Positions 58,681-64,000 of a DNA stretch of 64,000 bases are shown here, piece by piece; the first letter of the stretch is position 1, and each line of letters begins with the position of its first letter. The notes under the pieces were generated by a model. That model ran no database searches and had not been told where the DNA came from. It saw only the letters and a list, made by a program, of their open reading frames with translations. Made by a program: the position numbers and the translations under genes. The DNA comes from Sporolactobacillus sp. CQH2019 (GTDB lineage: Bacteria > Bacillota > Bacilli > Bacillales > Sporolactobacillaceae): NCBI RefSeq assembly GCF_028765345.1, contig NZ_JARAJZ010000009.1:98230-162229 (forward strand), written 5' to 3'.

Positions 58681-58715
58681 CCTCCTCAATTGGCACTCTT
58701 GCCACATAGAGGAGG
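58681..58715 (-). promoter_or_regulatory. folT expression platform: ribosome-binding-site sequestering hairpin
   Basis: CCTCCTC (minus strand, 58709-58715) pairs perfectly with GAGGAGG, the folT ribosome-binding site (58681-58687). An inner stem TGGCA/TGCCA with loop AGAG (58691-58704) stabilises it. This predicts translational control by the THF riboswitch. Confidence 0.75.
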
Positions 58716-58731
58716 ATGCGCTCCAGAATGC

Positions 58732-58830
58732 GGCAGCGGGATGCGACGACTGCACGGCAAGCGGTTGCTTTTCGTCCCGGGGACAACTCCCCGTCCCCCG
58801 GGCACGTGACCCGCAGTCATCTACTCTGCC
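58732..58830 (-). ncRNA. Tetrahydrofolate (THF) riboswitch, class I
   Basis: Minus strand from 58830. P1 pairs GGCAG with CTGCC (58732-58736). Conserved core AGAGTAGATGA at the 5' side and GTGCAGTCGTCGCATCC at the 3' side match the THF riboswitch found ahead of folT in Firmicutes. A G+C-rich arm (CCCGGGG...) is the P3 stem. It lies 59 bp upstream of the folT start. Confidence 0.9.
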
Positions 58831-59212
58831 AAAAATGTTGTAATTTCATTTTAGTCAAAATATGACAGATTGCAAGTGAAAAATTGTTATGTATACTCGC
58901 AAAGCGGTTTTTTCTTACGTTATTAACCAAACGTTCGTTTCTACTAAAAAGGAGAATGTATAAAACATTCAACGATCGGTACCGTTAAGGCCGCATCATA
59001 ACGGGCAGATCATAAACTGTCCCCTGCTTCATGAATCCGCTCTCCTTGATGCTGCACCTCTCTGTCCGAATAATTTGGAATTGCGCCGCCTGGCTCTCCT
59101 AAAAAAGTGGAGACAAAATCTCCAGGTTCGAAGATCAGATTAATTTCCTTAAGAACCGGAAATTCTTCGTTGCCGGTTTAAATGATTTTTTGTACCTTCC
59201 GGTCTGAAAATA
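58831..59212. other. Intergenic between the riboswitch promoter and the MFS gene
   Basis: Should contain the folT promoter. A hairpin GGAGA/TCTCC lies near 59110-59124. No gene. Confidence 0.4.
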
Positions 59213-60505
59213 TCATTCCGCTAACCCTCTTTCATTTTTAACAATATCAAAATTTTCTCGATTAATCCGGCGAATCGCTTTAACCCGCATCGCCGCCAAG
59301 ATGATAAGCAGAACGGCGACACCCGAAGCCACGAACAGTCCGTTGACGCCGATCATTTCAGCTAATGGGCCTGCAAATGCCAGTCCGAGTGGCCCGGGCA
59401 GCGTATTTAAAGTTGTTGTTAATCCAATCACGCGGCCAAGAATGCTTTGATCAAAACTGCTCTGCAGCAAGGTTTGGATCGGCGCATTCATTATTGGCAG
59501 GAACACACCGCCGAACGCGTTGATGACCGTAAATATGATATAACCGGTCAGATTGCGTGGCAGCAAACCACTGACAAGAAAAACCAATGCCAGCACCGCG
59601 GCAGCAATTGCAACCGGCAGCAGACGATGTTGCGTATTGTTTGCGAAGCGGCCAACAAGTATGCCTCCGGAAATCATGCCCAGACCCCAGACCAGATCGA
59701 TAAGAGTCACCTGCATCAGCGATCCGTGGAAATAATCCGTCGTCATCAATGGGAACATGGATACTGCCGGCATGAAAGCGAATGTGGCGAACGCCGAAGC
59801 AATGGTTAAGTCCAGAATCCCTGTCTTATTCTTCAAAGCCCGCCATCCTTCTTTGAAGTCGGCAATAATACTTGTCTGCTGCCCTGAACGTTTTGTCCGG
59901 GGGATTCGAGTGAACCCGACTGTCAACGCACCGATCAGCGCCGCCGCAACATTCAACAGCATAATGGCCGAGATCGGAACCGCCGCATAAAGAGCCGCAC
60001 CTATGACCGGCGGTGCAGTCATGTTCATCGCTTGTAAAATACCGAAGCGCCCGTTGGCATTCAATAATTGATTTTCGGGAACGATTGTCGGCACGACGGA
60101 TTGTAACGTCGGCTGTTGAACCGTCATCGCCAGACTGCGAATGAAGATGGCAATAAAAACCGCCCAATATTCAAGTTTTCCCCCACCGCCATGGATAAAT
60201 AATCCAACGGCTGTTATTCCGACAATCACGTCAGCGCCAATCATCAAAATCTTTTTATTAAGCCGATCAATCCATGGACCGGCAAAGGGCGACAAAAGCG
60301 CCATTGGCAAAAAGCCCAGGATGTCAGCTAATGATAAAATAATTGGCGAATGACTGGTCAGTGTAAGGTAATACAACAGTGAATAACTCACCACTGCACT
60401 AAACACGCCGGCAAATCCCTGTCCAACCAGCAATCGATAAAAATTCGTTCTCCAGTTTGATCCATTTTGATTTGTACTATTTTTCCATGTATGCAAATTA
60501 TCCAT
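59213..60505 (-). CDS. MFS efflux transporter (MefA/macrolide-efflux-like)
   Basis: A 430-residue 12-helix exporter. WRTNFYRLLVGQGFAGVFSAV at the N-terminus, then GPWIDRLNKKILMIGADV (the loop 2-3 MFS motif) near residue 73 read in order and RSLAMTVQQPTLQSVVP are typical of the MFS_3 drug exporter group. The frame opens at 60574, but AAAGGGGA is placed for ATG 60505. Encoded downstream of a TetR regulator gene with matching operator boxes before both, so expression is probably induced by its substrate. Substrate unknown. Confidence 0.88.
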   Translation of the reverse strand: MDNLHTWKNSTNQNGSNWRTNFYRLLVGQGFAGVFSAVVSYSLLYYLTLTSHSPIILSLADILGFLPMALLSPFAGPWIDRLNKKILMIGADVIVGITAVGLFIHGGGGKLEYWAVFIAIFIRSLAMTVQQPTLQSVVPTIVPENQLLNANGRFGILQAMNMTAPPVIGAALYAAVPISAIMLLNVAAALIGALTVGFTRIPRTKRSGQQTSIIADFKEGWRALKNKTGILDLTIASAFATFAFMPAVSMFPLMTTDYFHGSLMQVTLIDLVWGLGMISGGILVGRFANNTQHRLLPVAIAAAVLALVFLVSGLLPRNLTGYIIFTVINAFGGVFLPIMNAPIQTLLQSSFDQSILGRVIGLTTTLNTLPGPLGLAFAGPLAEMIGVNGLFVASGVAVLLIILAAMRVKAIRRINRENFDIVKNERGLAE

Positions 60506-60519
60506 TTTTCCCCTTTTTA

Positions 60520-60540
60520 TAAATGAGCACTCGTTTTTTA
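60520..60540. promoter_or_regulatory. TetR operator box 3, before the MFS gene
   Basis: TAAATGAGCACTCGTTTTTTA; core GAGCACTC (60525-60532). 15 bp upstream of the MFS start. Confidence 0.6.
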
Positions 60541-60671
60541 ATGCGGTTAAAAAAAATAGCTCGAATGGCAGCATCCCCTCTGCTTTTTACTCTTGTATAT
60601 GAAGATTTTCATAAAAACCTAACCGACATCTGCTGCTCTGCGGATCTTTATTTTGGATGTAAGCCTCAGCA

Positions 60672-60690
60672 TTAATGAGCGCTCGCTTAA
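60672..60690. promoter_or_regulatory. TetR operator box 2, between tetR and the MFS gene
   Basis: TTAATGAGCGCTCGCTTAA, with the perfect 8-bp palindrome GAGCGCTC at its centre (60677-60684) and TTAA on both ends. Confidence 0.65.
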
Positions 60691-60708
60691 TATAGTTAAA
60701 ATTAATGT

Positions 60709-61284
60709 TCAGGCACGAATTGCGTTAAGCGTTAATAGGACTGTATCCTCAATGTCAGCTTTTGCTAATTTCCGATAGCCCACAATATCTTGGACAATGA
60801 GTGTGTCTATGGGTGTTGTTATCACAGCGTACATGACTTCGGGATTGACTTTGATCACGCGTCCATCGTTTATTAGTACATTAAAAAGTGCATCGATTGC
60901 AGCATCAATTTTACGGCCTTGTTGTCTTGCTTCGTCACTAATGACTTTCGAATTCATCTCGATCGTCCGTAAAAACATCGTTTCCTTTGGATATTGTAGC
61001 GCCCGATTAGCGAAATAACGAATCAATGCCGCTACTTTATCAAAATTATCGACAACGGCTGACAATGCTTTATTAACATTTGCATTCAGTATTTGTTTGA
61101 CTTCCAGATAAACTTTGCTTAATAAATCTTCTTTATCCCGATAATGGATATATATAGTCGCAGGACTGACGTTGGCTCGCTTCGCAATTTTATTAATGCC
61201 GACGCCATTTAATCCTTCTTCCATCGTCAAGTCGTAAATTGCCTGATGGATTGCTTCAAGTGTTGCCGGATTAGTGGTACGCAT
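60709..61284 (-). CDS. TetR family transcriptional repressor
   Basis: A 191-residue TetR regulator. N-terminal HTH GINKIAKRANVSPATIYIHY (residues 24-43) with RDKEDLLSKVY; the ligand-binding part is helical and diverged as usual. Upstream is a promoter (TTGATC, 17-bp spacer, TATAAT) with an operator box in its spacer, so it represses itself and probably the MFS gene downstream. Confidence 0.9.
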   Translation of the reverse strand: MRTTNPATLEAIHQAIYDLTMEEGLNGVGINKIAKRANVSPATIYIHYRDKEDLLSKVYLEVKQILNANVNKALSAVVDNFDKVAALIRYFANRALQYPKETMFLRTIEMNSKVISDEARQQGRKIDAAIDALFNVLINDGRVIKVNPEVMYAVITTPIDTLIVQDIVGYRKLAKADIEDTVLLTLNAIRA

Positions 61285-61328
61285 CTCGCATTTCTTATCC
61301 TTTCTGTTTTATACCTTTCGATATAAGT

Positions 61329-61357
61329 ATTATAAGCACTCACTTATCAAAGATCAA
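61329..61357 (-). promoter_or_regulatory. tetR promoter with operator box 1
   Basis: -35 TTGATC (61352-61357), 17-bp spacer, -10 TATAAT (61329-61334). ATAAG (61332-61336) and CTTAT (61343-61347) with the core AGCACTC, shared with the other two boxes, lie in the spacer and -10. Confidence 0.72.
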
Positions 61358-61683
61358 GTTTTTTCTTCCTCGTAACAGCCATTCCCGATAAAGCCAATCT
61401 TCTCATCCTATAGACCCGAATGGCGTGCCGCAGAAAAAAGCCAACCGGCTGGACAGCATCACGGCGGTTCGTTTTGACACCTGTCGCTTTTTGAGGAATC
61501 AGGCAGGACGCGATGACCTCAAGGTGATTCCCATCACGGAACGGTGGCCTGTTTAAAGACTAAATCTGATTTCATCTTACTCCAATTAACCCATAATCTG
61601 CGATAAAAGATGGACAGTTGCCTTCACAATAACTCCAGATAGTCTCAATTATCATCTTTATTTGATTTTATTCTGAAGCCTTA
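61358..61683. other. Intergenic with a short repeat
   Basis: Contains TACTCCAATTAACCCATAAT (61579-61598), part of a 28-bp match to 8149-8176. Nothing coding seen. Confidence 0.45.
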
Positions 61684-62298
61684 TCACAGTCGTTTAAATG
61701 ATCCGACATGATCCTCTCTATTGTGCCGGGGCTGAAGGTGTAAGATCCGAACAATGGTTTTTGTAACAGGATAGAAAAACCGTGAATACTTGCGGATTAC
61801 CCAGCTCGAAAAAAGTCCGACAATGATGCTTGCCAGAATATCCGTCGGCCAGTGAACGCCGGTATAAATTCTGGAAAACAGCATAATCGCCGTAAAAATT
61901 GTGAATATACGACTTACCCATTTGCTTTTACCCCAAGTGGCAGAGGCGATCGCCGTACCGCCAGACCCGTGATCGCTTGGGAAAGAAGCATCAGCCGGAT
62001 GAGGAATAAGCTGATGATAGGTGCCTTGCGGCAACGTAACGAAAGGTCTCGGACGCGCCCATATGTGAGAGATAATCACATTGATTAAAAGAGCAAGTAC
62101 GCCTGAAAAAACGGCCAGCACTAAGGAATGGCGTGTTTCAATCTTTGAACGGGGCAAAAAGAACCAGAAAGCTATGAAAAAGAGTCCATAAATTTCGAGC
62201 GCATACTGTGCAACGAAAGATAGGATCGCATCTGCCCAAGAAATATGCCCTGACAGGTTGTTAATTGCATGGAATACAGCGACATCAAACGGATTCAT
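61684..62298 (-). CDS. bcrC: Undecaprenyl-diphosphate phosphatase, PAP2 family (BcrC-like)
   Basis: Recycles undecaprenyl pyrophosphate to the monophosphate carrier for peptidoglycan and other envelope polymers, and gives bacitracin tolerance. The three PAP2 signatures are ARPRPFV near residue 81, SFPSDHGSGG near residue 105 and SRIYTGVHWPTD near residue 141, with six membrane segments. LIPHPADASFPSDH is close to B. subtilis BcrC. GGAG six bases before ATG 62298 sets the start, not the ATG at 62328 (204 residues). Related in role to the wzx/wzy cluster. Confidence 0.9.
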   Translation of the reverse strand: MNPFDVAVFHAINNLSGHISWADAILSFVAQYALEIYGLFFIAFWFFLPRSKIETRHSLVLAVFSGVLALLINVIISHIWARPRPFVTLPQGTYHQLIPHPADASFPSDHGSGGTAIASATWGKSKWVSRIFTIFTAIMLFSRIYTGVHWPTDILASIIVGLFSSWVIRKYSRFFYPVTKTIVRILHLQPRHNREDHVGSFKRL

Positions 62299-62779
62299 TG
62301 AATACTCCATCTCCCTTTTGGTACTCAATAATACTTAGAGCATTGGAACAGATTTATGAACATAATGTAAATCATAGTTTAACATAAATTTACAATTGAG
62401 CAGACGCAATTATGCTATAATGCAGATAGAAGATCAGCGATTTAACTATTTATCAAATGCTTCATGGTTAGCATGGTCTTAATCAAAAACAACTGAAAGA
62501 ATGCCTATGACAAAGCTATCCTTGGAGTGACGACATACGAAAATTCTTGGACTGCTTCAGTCGTATGATCAAATATGCACGATAAGGGACATCTTATCCA
62601 GGCATAAGTGGAACGTGATAGTTCAGAACGGGTTCTCGATCGTTTTCCGTTAGTGATTTGAAGAATTATACTGCCCCGATCCGGGAAGAGCCGCTATTTT
62701 GCAGATAAATTTCTTGAGCTATGAGCAAGATGTTTTTTCTGTTTTGTGAGTTCAACTCTAAAACTTTGAGTTATTGATT
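62299..62779. other. 481-bp intergenic stretch with an orphan plus-strand promoter
   Basis: TATGCTATAAT at 62411-62421 is an extended -10 on the plus strand with no plus-strand gene after it. No other feature. Confidence 0.4.
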
Positions 62780-63061
62780 TTAAAATCCCCAAAATTCTGC
62801 CATGACTGCAAGTGTTGTCCCAAACAAGTTAAAAGTTGAGAAAATAAAACTTAACAGTTGAAGAGCAAAATCTAAATCGCTAATATTTTCTTTATACTTT
62901 AAAAAAGTTAGAACAATCGCTGTTATCGAGCAGGCATAAGAAAGAAACACTCCGACCCAGAACCAAAGCATCCCAGTTTTCCAATAAGTCATGTCCACAA
63001 ATATCATATCAAATAAGATGCCAACCAAAGCCAGAATGAATGAAACTCTTATCCTCTTCAT
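62780..63061 (-). CDS. Small membrane protein of unknown function
   Basis: A 93-residue protein with three hydrophobic segments: residues 6-24, 34-55 and 66-90, a polar loop KYKENISDLD between the last two. AGAGGGGAAG precedes the ATG. No family recognised. It is leftward like its neighbours. Confidence 0.7.
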   Translation of the reverse strand: MKRIRVSFILALVGILFDMIFVDMTYWKTGMLWFWVGVFLSYACSITAIVLTFLKYKENISDLDFALQLLSFIFSTFNLFGTTLAVMAEFWGF

Positions 63062-63330
63062 TCCATCTTCCCCTCTAAATAACTTCTGAACTTATATTGT
63101 ATTGGCTTATTTGAGGACAGCTTGGCAACTCTTCTGGTGCTTGGTCCAAACTTAAAATGCCTTCCATGTTCGTGATGAGCAAAATGATACGTCTTAAAAT
63201 GTTTTTGTACTAAAGAAAAGATACCGCAGTTATACTTCTGTGATACTTTCAAATTTCGTATCTTTATCTTTTAATAAAGGATGCTCCAAGAGAAATCTCG
63301 CTTTTTCCCCATTTCGATCGCGGCACTTTC

Positions 63331-63990
63331 TTACACTTCATTCTTTCTGCTGAAAAGACTTTTAAGCCAGACCAGTATAATGGGGATCAAAGAAACGAAG
63401 ACAATCAGCAGCACAATGATCGAAAAATGAGCCTTGATAAACGGGATCTGCCCGAAAAAGAAGCCCGCCAGCAGCCCCAGCAGCGTCCAGGCAGCGCCGC
63501 CCAGCACATTATAAAAGAAGAAAAACGGATAATTCATTCTGCTGCCTCCGGCGATAAAAGGAATGAATGTACGGATGAACGGAATAAACCGGCCGAGGAA
63601 TACGGCAAAACCGCCGTATTTATTAAAAAAGCGCTCGGCTTTTTCCATTTTGTCCTGATTAATCAATTTACGGAAAAGATGGTGTTTCTCCAGCGTCAGG
63701 CCGAGTTCGCGTCCGATCCAGTAATTGACGGTGTCGCCAAGCACGGCGGCGAAAATAATCAAAAGAATCAGCAGCAAAAGATTGAGTCCTGAACTGCTGT
63801 GCGCGGCAATCGCACCCGCAGCGAACAGCAGAGAATCCCCGGGAAGAAAGGGACAGATCACCAGGCCCGTCTCAATGAATATGATCACAAAAATAATTCC
63901 GTACGTCCATCCCCCGTATTGATTGACGATGGTCAGAAGCAACCGGTCAATATGTAAAAAAACATTGATGATCCATGATAAAGCATTCAT
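63331..63990 (-). CDS. DedA family membrane protein
   Basis: A 219-residue DedA-family protein; members act in envelope lipid scrambling (undecaprenyl phosphate, phosphatidylethanolamine) and proton-dependent functions. ETGLVICPFLPGDSLLFAAG at residues 41-60 and GRFIPFIRTFIPFIAGGSRM near residue 136 with the conserved Arg are the family motifs. The ATG is ten bases from the window edge, so a ribosome-binding site cannot be seen and a start further upstream is possible. Confidence 0.92.
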   Translation of the reverse strand: MNALSWIINVFLHIDRLLLTIVNQYGGWTYGIIFVIIFIETGLVICPFLPGDSLLFAAGAIAAHSSSGLNLLLLILLIIFAAVLGDTVNYWIGRELGLTLEKHHLFRKLINQDKMEKAERFFNKYGGFAVFLGRFIPFIRTFIPFIAGGSRMNYPFFFFYNVLGGAAWTLLGLLAGFFFGQIPFIKAHFSIIVLLIVFVSLIPIILVWLKSLFSRKNEV

Positions 63991-64000
63991 GTCTATGTCT

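Noticed and set aside
63058-63252. 64-codon minus-strand frame overlapping the small membrane protein start
   Set aside because: TTG start without a ribosome-binding site; the next gene has its own good site.

Overview
The window reads as chromosomal DNA of a low-to-mid G+C Bacillota (Firmicutes), most likely a facultatively anaerobic, fermentative Bacillales such as a Sporolactobacillus relative. That placement is an inference from strong AGGAGG ribosome-binding sites with many TTG/GTG starts, a THF riboswitch ahead of an ECF-type folT, a BcrC-type phosphatase, AdhR-like MerR regulators, a pyruvate-formate-lyase-type glycyl radical enzyme and the larE-larB-larC cofactor genes typical of lactate producers. 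I saw no rRNA or tRNA gene, no CRISPR array and no intact insertion sequence. Several genes are decayed.

Layout. 0-4.2 kb: a leftward moaE-moaD-moaA-narK-modA run for molybdenum cofactor, nitrate/nitrite transport and molybdate uptake, divergent from a flavodoxin. 5.1-8 kb: ferredoxin, DUF488 protein and hybrid cluster protein (hcp), preceded by a perfect Fnr-type palindrome placed as a class II activator site. 8.5-16.4 kb: glycosidase with MarR, ClC antiporter, secreted 3D-domain protein, UspA with a Fur/PerR-like box, and an SDR lacking the catalytic Tyr/Lys. 17.2-21.5 kb: a glycyl radical enzyme and its divergent activase, separated by a wrecked DeoR-type regulator gene. 22.8-26.4 kb: a heterodimeric ABC exporter. 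26.6-37.6 kb: surface polysaccharide genes (TagA/WecG, GDP-mannose dehydratase and reductase, two glycosyltransferases, Wzy, Wzx). Embedded in this stretch is a small operon of two 21-residue amphipathic peptide genes next to an orphan ABC ATPase.

38.7-57.2 kb is an aldehyde/redox stress and fermentation island: two AdhR-like MerR regulators (both with Cys52), aldo/keto reductases, alcohol dehydrogenase, Old Yellow Enzyme, NAD(P)-binding proteins, SDRs, cupin, carboxymuconolactone-decarboxylase-like protein and flavodoxin and NmrA pseudogenes. The larE-larB-larC nickel-pincer cofactor operon and fliB lie within it. At least five promoters here share a MerR architecture (TTGACT-like -35, 19-bp spacer holding a CTTGGAG/CTCCAAG-type dyad, then a -10), which suggests one dispersed regulon.

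58-64 kb: folT under a THF riboswitch whose expression platform hides the ribosome-binding site, a TetR-MFS efflux pair with three matching operator boxes, bcrC, a small membrane protein and dedA. The best candidate for something undescribed is the tandem peptide operon at 29.3-29.6 kb; the AdhR-like operator network is second.
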